Shown in pieces: positions 24,323 to 31,546 of a DNA stretch of 31,546 bases (position 1 is its first letter; each line of letters starts with the position of its first letter). The DNA comes from Euryarchaeota archaeon UBA126. GTDB lineage: Archaea; Thermoplasmatota; Poseidoniia; Poseidoniales; Thalassarchaeaceae. Below the pieces are notes generated by a model, which was not told the DNA's origin, did no database searches, and saw nothing but the letters and a program-made list of their open reading frames with translations. Where the stretch lies: assembly GCA_002497025.1 (NCBI GenBank), contig DAMG01000064.1, forward strand, positions 1-31,546, read 5' to 3'. The position numbers were made by a program, and so were the translations under genes.

Positions 24323-24478
24323 TCATACACTTCGGCGCTCTACAGCCTTCTTTCGAAGTCCCGTGTATCCGCACTTTCGACAGACACGAACCTTGGTGCC
24401 GCGGTGTGTGGCACTGCACTTCATGCAAATCCACTTGTGGAGCAGACGTCCCTCTGCCTCTGGAAACCGCTGAGCCAT
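24323..24478 (-). CDS. rpl40e: Ribosomal protein L40e
   Basis: A 51-residue zinc-binding protein of the large ribosomal subunit. It starts MAQRFPEAEGRLLHKWICMK and has two CxxC knuckles, ICMKC and VCRKC, followed by GYTGLRKKA; the length and pattern are those of archaeal L40e. The ATG at 24478 is used; the frame runs 14 codons further upstream, but that extension is not part of the family. A TATA-like attatgaa lies about 25-32 bases upstream on the minus strand, so the mRNA may be nearly leaderless. It is divergent from purA. Confidence 0.95.
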   Translation of the reverse strand: MAQRFPEAEGRLLHKWICMKCSATHRGTKVRVCRKCGYTGLRKKAVERRSV

Positions 24479-24594
24479 ACAAGCGCGCCGACCTAACTCC
24501 CCTTCATAATCCATTCCCAACTACTAATCGTCTTAATTCACAGTCATTGGCTGACCAATGGTTTCATACACCCTCGGTTAAGCACACCATTACG

Positions 24595-25941
24595 GTGCCT
24601 GCGACGGTTGTGCTCGGAGCCCAATGGGGCGATGAAGGTAAAGGCAAGGCCATAGACCAACTCGCACCCCAATCGACATGGGCTGTTCGCTTCCAAGGAG
24701 GCAACAATGCTGGTCACACAATTGTCGTTGGAGACACCACATTAAAGCTCCATCAGATACCTTCTGGAGTGACTTCCAGAAACTGCAATCTGGTTCTGGG
24801 AGATGGCATGGTAATCGATCCTTGGGTACTAGATGAGGAACTCTCACGTTGGGAGGATTTGACAGGAGAAAAACCAGAAGGAGAGAGACTATTCATCAGT
24901 GAAAGAGCAAGTGTGATACTTCCTTTCCACAAGTATTACGATAGTGCAGACAAGGTAGTTGGTACAACGGGTAGAGGGATAGGCCCAGCTTATCGAGATC
25001 GCATAGAGAGAGTCGGGATTCGCTTTACAGATATTGAGGAGGTTCTTTCCGACTCAAGTATAATTGAGGATACTGTCCTTAGAATGAATAAGCAATTACA
25101 GACTGTTGGATATGATAAAGAAATCCAACCGAGTGAATTAAGCTCCCAATTGCAATGGATTTTGGATAGATTTGGTAGTGCAATCAAACCTACAGGTTTG
25201 ATGGTTGATTTAGCGCTCAGAAACGGAGAAACTGTTCTTCTAGAAGGTGCCCAAGGGGCTCTATTGGATATTGACCAGGGTACTTATCCATTCGTCACAT
25301 CTAGTGTAGTGGGCCGAGCAAATGCTACTCATGGCGCAGGAATTCATCCAGGTCATATCACAGAATGTTTTGGTATTACCAAAGCATATTGTACACGTGT
25401 TGGAAACGGACCTTTCCCTAGTGAACTTTCCCTCGAAGAGGGACCTGGTCAACATATGGCCCAAGTTGGGCATGAATTTGGTACGACTACCGGGCGTCCT
25501 CGGAGAACTGGTTGGCTCGACATAATAGCTCTAAAGGAGGCCCATCGAATAAGCGGCTACTCCGGTCTTGTAGTAACCAAGTTGGATGTTCTTGGAGGTT
25601 TGGATGAAATTAAAATTTGTATTGGATACGAATTGGATGGAAATCCAATTAGCCACTTCCCAACACGTGCTTCAGATGTCGAGCGTTGCATTGCAGTCTA
25701 CGAGACTCATCCCGGTTTCCCTGCCTTGGCTGATGAAGATTGGATCGATATGGCCGAGCGCAGCCGGAAAGATGGCACCGGCTACGATGCTATGCCAGGC
25801 GAGGTGAAAAATATCGTCGATAGAATAGAGGCACTAAGTGGAATCCCTGTTGTCTCAGTAGGTGTTGGTCCAGACAGGCGAGCGTCCATTGCAAAGGTAG
25901 GAGGTCCCTTCGATATCGTATGGGACGAGGCAACCTTCTAA
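24595..25941 (+). CDS. purA: Adenylosuccinate synthetase
   Basis: Makes adenylosuccinate from IMP, aspartate and GTP, the first step from IMP to AMP. Clear motifs: GAQWGDEGKGK (P-loop), GGNNAGHT, GTTGRGIGPAY, EGAQGALLDIDQGTYPFVTSS-like segment (shortened here: EGAQGALLDID) and TKLDVLGGLDEIK. The start is the GTG at 24595, giving MPATVVLGAQWG; the frame stays open for 63 more codons upstream but that part overlaps the divergent L40e gene and has no family similarity. The length of 448 residues is like bacterial PurA (about 430) rather than the short euryarchaeal form (about 340). The gene next downstream is 24 bases away. Confidence 0.96.
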   Translation: MPATVVLGAQWGDEGKGKAIDQLAPQSTWAVRFQGGNNAGHTIVVGDTTLKLHQIPSGVTSRNCNLVLGDGMVIDPWVLDEELSRWEDLTGEKPEGERLFISERASVILPFHKYYDSADKVVGTTGRGIGPAYRDRIERVGIRFTDIEEVLSDSSIIEDTVLRMNKQLQTVGYDKEIQPSELSSQLQWILDRFGSAIKPTGLMVDLALRNGETVLLEGAQGALLDIDQGTYPFVTSSVVGRANATHGAGIHPGHITECFGITKAYCTRVGNGPFPSELSLEEGPGQHMAQVGHEFGTTTGRPRRTGWLDIIALKEAHRISGYSGLVVTKLDVLGGLDEIKICIGYELDGNPISHFPTRASDVERCIAVYETHPGFPALADEDWIDMAERSRKDGTGYDAMPGEVKNIVDRIEALSGIPVVSVGVGPDRRASIAKVGGPFDIVWDEATF

Positions 25942-25965
25942 TCGTTGGTAATCTCGGCTTGATTC

Positions 25966-26256
25966 ATGGGATTCAAGTCCAAGGCTCGAAAGAAGCGTGC
26001 TGCAGCGGATGCTGCTGCCGGTCGAACTGGTAAGGACAAGAAAGAGGAATTCGAAGGTCAGGTTAGATGTAATGTAGCTGGCTGCGAAAACTTCGCTGAC
26101 AAGAAGATTGGAGGCCGTCGAATCGCTTTTGATCGCGCTGCAGATGTTTGGGGCGAGGATGGTATAGAGGGTCAATCAAGGAGAATTTCTGTCTGCAAGG
26201 CTCACTACAGGGAATGGAAGAAGGCCAAGAAGGACGATATGGACGAATGGTCCTGA
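25966..26256 (+). CDS. Small basic Cys/His protein, unknown
   Basis: I do not recognise a family. The 96-residue protein has a very basic N-terminus (KSKARKKRAAADAAAGR), then C-x4-C (Cys35, Cys40) and C-x2-H (Cys77, His80) about 37 residues apart, which could bind one zinc ion; the C-terminus is charged (KKAKKDDMDEWS). This suggests a nucleic-acid- or ribosome-associated protein. It begins 24 bases after purA on the same strand and ends 64 bases before the P5C dehydrogenase gene, so it may be co-transcribed with purA. Coding is supported by the clean ATG and by composition unlike a random frame. Confidence 0.7.
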   Translation: MGFKSKARKKRAAADAAAGRTGKDKKEEFEGQVRCNVAGCENFADKKIGGRRIAFDRAADVWGEDGIEGQSRRISVCKAHYREWKKAKKDDMDEWS

Positions 26257-26320
26257 GCGATGAATGACTCAGAATATTCTATCGCAACAATGTTAGGTAG
26301 AATTTGTAGAGGCTGGTCAC

Positions 26321-27940
26321 ATGCCTCAACCAAACAATGAGCCAATCCTAGGTTTTGCACCGGGGAGTCAAGAGCGAGCGGATCTACAAGCAGAGATGGA
26401 TCGCCAGATGGGTGAGGTAATTGAAATCCCTTGTATCATCAATGGGGAGGACGTTTTCACTGGGACTACCACTACACAAGTAATACCTCACAACCATGGT
26501 CACGTACTAGCAAATGTTCACCTTGCGGGTAGGGCTGAAATGGAAGCAGCTTGCGAAGCAGCGGTAAATGCTCAGCAAGCATGGATTGACTTAGGTCTAG
26601 AAGGAAGGTGTGCAATATTCGAGCGCTGCGCTGACATGTTAGCAGGTGATTGGAGAATGCGTGTTAATGCTGCAACAATGCTAAATCAATCCAAGACAGC
26701 ATTCCAAGCCGAGATAGATTCTGCTTGCGAGTTGATTGATTTCTGGAGATTCAATTGCCATTATGCTCGAGGATTCCATGATGACTTCCAACCCTTAGTG
26801 TCTCCTGACGGAGTTCAAAATTCTACAGAGATCCGACCTTTGGAAGGATTTGTTCTTTCGATTACTCCATTCAACTTCACTAGTATCGCTGCAAATCTAC
26901 CTAGTGCTCCTGCAATCGTTGGTTGCACAGGTCTTTGGAAACCAAGCCGTAATTCGTATCATTCCAATTATGTCTTGATGCAATTGATGATGGAAGCAGG
27001 ACTACCTCCTGGCGTAATCAATTTCCTTCCCGGTTCAGGTGCAGAAATCACTGAGGTCGCTTTAGCCAATCCAGACTTTGCCGGATTGCACTTCACAGGT
27101 TCAACTGCAGTATTCCAAGGATTGTGGCAAGAAATTGGATTAGCACTTCCTAATCTGCGCTCCTATCCTCGCATTGTTGGTGAAACAGGTGGTAAGGACT
27201 TCGTCGTTGCTCATCCAGATTGTGACCGCCAAGGTCTCCTCGTTGCACTATTGCGTGGCGCCTTTGAGTATCAAGGACAGAAGTGCTCTGCCGCCAGCCG
27301 TGCCTATGTTCCAAGTTCTGTTTGGGATGCAATCCGCGACGATCTTGTTTCTGAGATTTCTAAAATTAAGATGGGTGATGCTAGCGATTTCACAAATTTC
27401 ATGACCGCTGTAATCGATCAGCGTGCCTTTGACAAAATTTCAGGATATATCGAACGAGCAAAATCACGAGACACCTGCAAAGTAATCTGTGGTGGAGGTT
27501 ACGATGACTCAACCGGTTGGTTCATCGAGCCTACAATTATCGAAACTAGTAACCCAACTAGTGAGAGCATGGTCGAGGAAATATTCGGTCCAGTGCTAAC
27601 CGTTTATGTCTACGATGATTCAGACTTTGACCAAGTTCTAACAATGTGCGATGAAGGGTCTCCATACGCGTTAACAGGAAGCATTTTCTCAAGCTCAGAA
27701 GAGAATATACAGAAGGCATTCAACGCTCTAAGATTCACAGCAGGTAATTTCTACATTAACGATAAGCCAACCGGAGCAGTAGTTGCTCAGCAACCATTCG
27801 GTGGAGCACGAGCCAGTGGAACGAACGACAAAGCAGGAGGTCCTCTCAATCTACTTCGATGGATTTCACCTCGTTCCGTAAAGCGTACTTTGGATATACC
27901 ACAAGATTGGACCTATCCTTTCATGGGTGCCGATGAATAA
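26321..27940 (+). CDS. pruA: L-glutamate gamma-semialdehyde (P5C) dehydrogenase, ALDH4A1 type
   Basis: Oxidises glutamate gamma-semialdehyde (from proline, or from arginine/ornithine through P5C) to glutamate with NAD. 539 residues, the size of the single-function eukaryotic-like ALDH4A1 type. Motifs: ITPFNFTSIAANLPSAPA, which is characteristic of this group, GETGGKDF with Glu288, YQGQKCSAASR with catalytic Cys322, and EEIFGPVLTVYVYDD. The N-terminus has the longer family-typical extension. No proline dehydrogenase gene is adjacent, so it may be fed by another source of P5C. GAGG lies about 9 bases before the ATG. The TPP riboswitch begins 34 bases downstream. Confidence 0.94.
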   Translation: MPQPNNEPILGFAPGSQERADLQAEMDRQMGEVIEIPCIINGEDVFTGTTTTQVIPHNHGHVLANVHLAGRAEMEAACEAAVNAQQAWIDLGLEGRCAIFERCADMLAGDWRMRVNAATMLNQSKTAFQAEIDSACELIDFWRFNCHYARGFHDDFQPLVSPDGVQNSTEIRPLEGFVLSITPFNFTSIAANLPSAPAIVGCTGLWKPSRNSYHSNYVLMQLMMEAGLPPGVINFLPGSGAEITEVALANPDFAGLHFTGSTAVFQGLWQEIGLALPNLRSYPRIVGETGGKDFVVAHPDCDRQGLLVALLRGAFEYQGQKCSAASRAYVPSSVWDAIRDDLVSEISKIKMGDASDFTNFMTAVIDQRAFDKISGYIERAKSRDTCKVICGGGYDDSTGWFIEPTIIETSNPTSESMVEEIFGPVLTVYVYDDSDFDQVLTMCDEGSPYALTGSIFSSSEENIQKAFNALRFTAGNFYINDKPTGAVVAQQPFGGARASGTNDKAGGPLNLLRWISPRSVKRTLDIPQDWTYPFMGADE

Positions 27941-27974
27941 TCCGAAGTTTGATTATCTTCCTTCTAGAGGGCAA

Positions 27975-28055
27975 ATTAGGGGAGCTTAGTGCTGAGAGGT
28001 CGCTTTCGGGCGACGACCCTTTGACCTGATCTGGGTAATGCCAGCGGAGGAATAG
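27975..28055 (+). ncRNA. TPP (THI-box) riboswitch
   Basis: The conserved THI-box blocks are present in order: ggggagc (P2, 27979-27985), gctgaga, then gaccctttgacctgatctgg and gtaatgccagcggagga, the thiamine-pyrophosphate aptamer. Between the ctgaga block and accc there is an extra short hairpin (gtcgc / gcgac). The Shine-Dalgarno GGAGG (28046-28050) is inside the last aptamer block, 8 bases before the symporter ATG. Ligand binding would hide the ribosome site, so regulation is likely translational: repressed when TPP is high. Confidence 0.96.
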
Positions 28056-28058
28056 AAA

Positions 28059-29525
28059 ATGGATACAAATATCGCATACGGATTGATGATTGCAACGCTA
28101 GGTGTTTTCGGTTATATCGGATACCAAGCATCGAACGCTAAGGAAATCGAAGCAGACGATTACCTCTCTGCTCGAGGTTCACAGGATTGGCTCAGAATTG
28201 GACTGAGCCTATTTGCCTCCGGAATGGGAATCTGGATTCTGTTCGGACCTTCTGAGGTGGGTTACTATGGTGGATTTTGGGATGTTGTCGGTTATGCTGT
28301 ATCATCCGCCACTCCGTTCATACTACTAGCCTACGTAGGTCCGAAAATTAGGGGCAGACTCCCAAACGGAGTCACTCTTGCAGATTATGTTAGAATACGA
28401 CTTGGAAGGCCAATGCAGATCTATGTCGGATTAATTTCGGTACTCTATATGTTCACATTTTTGTTTGCTGAATTTACAGCAATAGGAAAGGCTACTGAGA
28501 CATTGTCCGATGCAGAACCACTCGTTCCAATGTTCTTGGTAGGGATAGTCACTGCAGCATACATCTCTCAGGGAGGACTTCCTGCATCTCTTGCAACCGA
28601 TCGTATTCAGGCGTGGACGATTTTATTCCTTGTTGTCACATTGTTGTTAACTCTCTTCGGAGGAGACATTAACGGCCTCATTTCCGATGCCAGGGCATAC
28701 AACCCTGAGGATTCGTGGAGTATCGGCTCAATGTCGTACACGGGCACGGACTCTTTCAAGTCAGGATTGGCTTTGGTTGTAGCAATTACTGCAGCCGAGA
28801 TGTTTTCTCAGGGAAATTGGCAGCGAGCATGGGCATCCGAGTCTGACAGGGCTCTGACAAAGGGTGCTTGGCTAGCTGCATCCCTAGTCTTACCCCTAGT
28901 CTTCGTCATGGGTGTGCTTGGTACCGTAGTAGCCGGACAGGGTGCCGTAGAGGAACCTACAGCTGCCTTCTTTTATCTGATTGAGGATGCAGGAGTTATG
29001 TTTGTAGCCGCATTCATCGTCCTTGCAATTGCTCTGGCTTGCTCCAGCGTCGATACTTTACAGAATGCTGTTGTGGCATCGATTTCAAGGGACCTTAGCG
29101 ATAGCAAAATGGATCTTCAGAATGCTCGATACCTAACAATCGGTATGATTCCAATAGCAATCTATCTGGCAACAGGGCCTACACTTCCTTTCACCATCCC
29201 CCTCATTGGAATATCTGCCCTGGATGCGGGAGGTGTATTCCAGATATTCCTCTTCGCCGACTTGCTAGCTGCTGCCACGGTAATGCCTGTTCTTCTCACA
29301 CTCTGGAATCGAATCTCCTCCCAAGGTGCACTCTTAGGTGCAGTCAGCGGATTACTATCAGTAGTTGCATATGGTGCGTTGACTGGAGATTTGGGAGATG
29401 GTATAGTGTATATCTTCTCACCAACAAATGAATTCGGCCTAGCAAACCTCGAAGTATTCCTTTCAGCAGTAATCGGCTCTACAATAGTGACGATTGTTGG
29501 CTCCTTGTTGATTCCTGATGAGTGA
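28059..29525 (+). CDS. Sodium:solute symporter under TPP control (ThiV-like)
   Basis: A 488-residue membrane protein of the sodium:solute symporter (SSS) family with about 13 helices; features include GSQDWLRIGLSLFASGMG early, EFTAIGKATETL, AEMFSQGNWQRAWASES and ACSSVDTLQNAVVASISRDL, the Na-binding helix region. A TPP riboswitch directly precedes the gene and carries its SD, so the cargo is most likely thiamine or a precursor such as the HMP pyrimidine; SSS transporters with such riboswitches (ThiV) are known in marine bacteria such as SAR11. The exact cargo is not shown by the sequence. No thiamine-synthesis gene is nearby, which is consistent with vitamin or precursor uptake. The small zinc-ribbon gene overlaps its stop. 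Confidence 0.92.
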   Translation: MDTNIAYGLMIATLGVFGYIGYQASNAKEIEADDYLSARGSQDWLRIGLSLFASGMGIWILFGPSEVGYYGGFWDVVGYAVSSATPFILLAYVGPKIRGRLPNGVTLADYVRIRLGRPMQIYVGLISVLYMFTFLFAEFTAIGKATETLSDAEPLVPMFLVGIVTAAYISQGGLPASLATDRIQAWTILFLVVTLLLTLFGGDINGLISDARAYNPEDSWSIGSMSYTGTDSFKSGLALVVAITAAEMFSQGNWQRAWASESDRALTKGAWLAASLVLPLVFVMGVLGTVVAGQGAVEEPTAAFFYLIEDAGVMFVAAFIVLAIALACSSVDTLQNAVVASISRDLSDSKMDLQNARYLTIGMIPIAIYLATGPTLPFTIPLIGISALDAGGVFQIFLFADLLAAATVMPVLLTLWNRISSQGALLGAVSGLLSVVAYGALTGDLGDGIVYIFSPTNEFGLANLEVFLSAVIGSTIVTIVGSLLIPDE

Positions 29526-29674
29526 TAATTGTGAAAGAACCAACAAATCTACCAGCAGATAATACCTGCCAGATTCCGGTTAAGATATTCATTCCAGGTC
29601 TTTGCCCTAAATGCGGAGCCGAAGTAAAAATAGAATGGAAAAAATGTAATTCTTGTTCTTTCAAGTTAGGATAA
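29522..29674 (+). CDS. Small zinc-ribbon protein (50 aa), unknown
   Basis: A short frame beginning with GTG at 29522, overlapping the symporter stop (GTGA), or at the GTG at 29531. It contains C-P-K-C-G and, 10 residues later, C-N-S-C, a classic four-Cys zinc ribbon; the rest is LPADNTCQIPVKIFIPGL before it and SFKLG at the end. The coupling to the symporter suggests a common transcript. I do not recognise a specific family; it may be a small regulator or an RNA-binding protein. The two CxxC pairs are the main support that it is real. Confidence 0.55.
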   Translation: MIIVKEPTNLPADNTCQIPVKIFIPGLCPKCGAEVKIEWKKCNSCSFKLG

Positions 29675-29690
29675 CACTCTCGAGAGATCT

Positions 29691-29698
29691 ACTTTTTT
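29691..29698 (+). terminator. Oligo-T stretch after the symporter unit
   Basis: A T-rich run (actttttt) begins about 17 bases after the zinc-ribbon stop and lies before the PAP2 gene. Archaeal RNA polymerase often terminates at such T-runs. No hairpin is seen. Confidence 0.35.
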
Positions 29699-29719
29699 CT
29701 CAGTTCTATTGAAAAAACA

Positions 29720-30544
29720 ATGCTAACCTCGACAATCGTGAATTCCCAACACCCTCTTGCAGAAGGTCCCCATCCATCCAGAGTCCATGCATTACTTATG
29801 CCATGGAATCGCTTCTGGTCAGGCGCATGGTCTCGTAGATTGAATATGGGGGGTCATTGGTTCCCAATTGAGGTACTAATTATTGGTCTAATTTGTATTG
29901 CAGTGCCCTATTTTGGCTCTAACAATATAGCGAGTATTCGAGACTATACATTCTGGACACCAATGCTTTCTATAGAAACCGAAATACCAGTAGTCTACTG
30001 GACAATTATACCCTATGCGGCTCTATATTTATTCTATCCAGTCACACTAATTTTGTGCCCGAAAAATGATCGAGGCCGGGTTGAGATGATTCTAGCTATG
30101 CAGGGAATGATACTAGCCACTCTGTTCTGCACTTTCTTTTTCCTATTTCTTCCCACTGAAATCGACTTGAGAGGAGAAATAGATAGGGACTTAATGAATG
30201 GATTAGAAGCTATATTATTCGATTTTATTCATACCTCTGACAAACCTTGGAACGCTTGGCCTAGTTTACACATTGTGCATTCATATCTTCTTGCACGAAT
30301 GATGACGGTGTGGGTTAAGAGAGAGTATATTGACAGACCATTCGCAAAACCATTTCTAGTACTGTTATGGGTAGAATTCACTCTTCTTAGTATTAGCATA
30401 TTAACAACAAAGCAACATTTCCTTTTCGACTTAATCACAGGTCTGTTGACTGCAGCTCTATTTTGGAAGCTGATTGAATATGCTCTAAGCATAGCAGAAA
30501 GGCATTCGCCTAGCGATATAGCCAAAGAAGCCGGTTGGGATTAA
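29720..30544 (+). CDS. PAP2-superfamily integral membrane protein
   Basis: A 274-residue protein with about six membrane helices and the PAP2/chloroperoxidase motifs: PSLHIVHS (residues 181-188, His184) and TTKQHFLFDLITG (229-241) with His233 and Asp237, in the form typical of the AUR1/inositol-phosphotransferase-like subgroup (PAP2_3). Such proteins remove phosphate from, or move phospho-headgroups between, lipid substrates on the outer face of the membrane. The first conserved motif (KxxxxxxRP) is not evident, which is common in this subgroup. It is convergent with the PiT gene (9 bases apart). The substrate may be an archaeal polyprenyl phosphate or a phospholipid; not shown. Confidence 0.85.
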   Translation: MLTSTIVNSQHPLAEGPHPSRVHALLMPWNRFWSGAWSRRLNMGGHWFPIEVLIIGLICIAVPYFGSNNIASIRDYTFWTPMLSIETEIPVVYWTIIPYAALYLFYPVTLILCPKNDRGRVEMILAMQGMILATLFCTFFFLFLPTEIDLRGEIDRDLMNGLEAILFDFIHTSDKPWNAWPSLHIVHSYLLARMMTVWVKREYIDRPFAKPFLVLLWVEFTLLSISILTTKQHFLFDLITGLLTAALFWKLIEYALSIAERHSPSDIAKEAGWD

Positions 30545-30553
30545 TTCCCAATT

Positions 30554-31546
30554 TCATTGGTATACAATCGGTAGGAATGCGTTAGCCGCTTCCTCACAGG
30601 CATTGGCTACATCATCCAGTCTCTGCAATACACGATACATGTGAACAGCTGCTAGAGCATCTTCTTCACCGGTTCTGAACACAAATCCTGCAGCATTGCT
30701 TTCAACGAGGTCAGCCTCATGTTCTGCAAGGTTAACCTCCTGGATATACTTCAGCAGTTCTTCCCGACCCGCTTTAGTGTAGCCAGATAGTGTAAGATCA
30801 CGTAGGTGGAGCACGGTGTCCTCGTAAACTGCAACCGTCTTCTGAACTGCCTGTGCCATTTCCATGACCATTTGCCTTGCTTCGTTATTATCGTATAGTG
30901 GTCTGAAAGAGAGTTGCTCAGCAACGTTCTGGGCATAATCTGCAATCCTATCTTGTCTACCAAGCATGAACAGGAACTCATCGGAGTCAATCAGTAATTT
31001 CCATTCTCTGGCACTCACCTTTTCTCTTAGAGCGTTCTTTATGTCGTCTGCAGCCAACTCAGCATCTATTGTTGCCTGAATTTCTGCAGATGCATCTTCG
31101 CCCTTTGTCGCCTTATCTACAGCAGTCAGCATATGGTCAACAGTCACTTCTACCGCTTCAGCATGCTTGTGGAACAACTCGAATACAGTAGGTTGTTTTG
31201 TTCCATCTCCTCCTACATCAGCCAACGCATCCTCGATTACTATCTCGTCATCTCTAGTGATCCACAGGACATATGCTACCGTGGCAAACGCGATTGGTAA
31301 TACGACGATTAGATTGATTGCAGTACTTCCCATAGCGACATACAGGGTAACTGCTCCGAATCCAGCAGCAGGAAGGCTTGCCACCCATGAGGCGAAAATC
31401 TTACCAAAAACTCTGAAATCTACATTTTTGGCTCCACCTGCTAGGCCAACTCCAACCACTGCTCCGACTAATGTGTGGGTTGTGGATACTGGGACCGCAA
31501 GGAATGGCATTGAGAACACTAGAATTGTAGTAGCTGCACCAAACTC
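30554..31546 (-). CDS. PiT phosphate permease fused to a PhoU-like (DUF47) domain (5' end missing)
   Basis: The frame runs off the right edge, so the N-terminal permease half is absent here; 330 residues are visible. They include the PiT signature VPVSTTHTLVGAVVGVGLAGG with two or three further helices, then a linker (about residues 95-120 of the visible part) and a long helical soluble region of about 200 residues that looks like the PhoU/DUF47 fold (repeated helices with EAVEVTVDHML, MAQAVQKTVAVYEDTVLHL, HEADLVESNAAGFVFR). In other organisms the two are often separate adjacent genes (pit and a phoU-like one); here they are one polypeptide. The gene would take up phosphate with sodium or protons, with the cytoplasmic part regulating it. 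Confidence 0.9.
   Translation of the reverse strand, partial: EFGAATTILVFSMPFLAVPVSTTHTLVGAVVGVGLAGGAKNVDFRVFGKIFASWVASLPAAGFGAVTLYVAMGSTAINLIVVLPIAFATVAYVLWITRDDEIVIEDALADVGGDGTKQPTVFELFHKHAEAVEVTVDHMLTAVDKATKGEDASAEIQATIDAELAADDIKNALREKVSAREWKLLIDSDEFLFMLGRQDRIADYAQNVAEQLSFRPLYDNNEARQMVMEMAQAVQKTVAVYEDTVLHLRDLTLSGYTKAGREELLKYIQEVNLAEHEADLVESNAAGFVFRTGEEDALAAVHMYRVLQRLDDVANACEEAANAFLPIVYQ

Noticed and set aside
24406..24594. 63-codon N-terminal extension of PurA
   Set aside because: It overlaps the divergent L40e gene and translates to sequence unlike PurA; the GTG at 24595 gives a normal start.
1..31546. tRNA, rRNA, transposase, integrase or phage genes
   Set aside because: None seen; intergenic gaps are short and every long frame is accounted for by metabolic, translation or surface genes.

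Overview
The window looks like a compact, gene-dense chromosome segment of a planktonic marine euryarchaeon, most likely Marine Group II (Poseidoniales). The archaeal signs are direct: a membrane-anchored LonB protease, a 51-residue ribosomal protein L40e, a UPF0147 protein, an archaeal-type AspRS, an archaeal TrmI-like tRNA m1A methyltransferase, TATA-like boxes near -26 of several starts, and oligo-T stops. Very large surface proteins with Asp-rich TSP3 repeats and a C-terminal membrane anchor, a Ni-superoxide dismutase and a TPP riboswitch on a sodium symporter fit Marine Group II. The lineage is inferred from gene content; no rRNA is present.

Layout. 1-4347 (+): the 3' part of a giant surface protein with RCC1-like, TSP3, PPC and about 20 Cys-rich repeats. 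4429-5165 (+): the NiSOD pair sodN-sodX. 5168-11695 (-): a tightly packed six-gene operon, transcribed as formyltransferase-like, SDR, luciferase-like monooxygenase, asparaginase-II-like, ALDH8-like dehydrogenase, KAS III. 11774-13832 (-): membrane-anchored cupredoxin and AspRS. 13925-15007 (+): an aldo/keto reductase. 15015-15842 (-): TrmI. 15986-19147 (+): a second giant surface protein with a thioredoxin-like head. 19219-23664 (+): LonB, Ntn-type asparaginase, UPF0147 and a class V aminotransferase-like protein. 23656-24478 (-): LysE exporter and L40e. 24595-27940 (+): PurA, a small Cys/His protein and an ALDH4-type P5C dehydrogenase. 27975-29674 (+): TPP riboswitch, sodium:solute symporter, small zinc-ribbon protein. 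29720-30544 (+): PAP2-like membrane protein. 30554-31546 (-): PiT phosphate permease fused to a PhoU-like domain, cut by the window edge.

How genes work together. SodN needs its propeptide removed by SodX before nickel binds, so this pair is self-contained. The symporter is placed under thiamine pyrophosphate control, so thiamine or a precursor is its likely cargo. The six-gene minus-strand operon is the best candidate for an undescribed pathway: its enzymes handle formyl groups, amide nitrogen, flavin-dependent oxygenation, aldehyde oxidation and acyl condensation, and three members carry unusual residues. Two unrelated asparaginase-fold enzymes and the P5C dehydrogenase suggest active use of amino acids or peptides.

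There is no intergenic stretch longer than about 120 bases. I saw no rRNA, tRNA, CRISPR array, insertion sequence or prophage. Three perfect inverted repeats in promoter-proximal gaps (4380-4398, 15909-15927, 19169-19186) are candidate operators.
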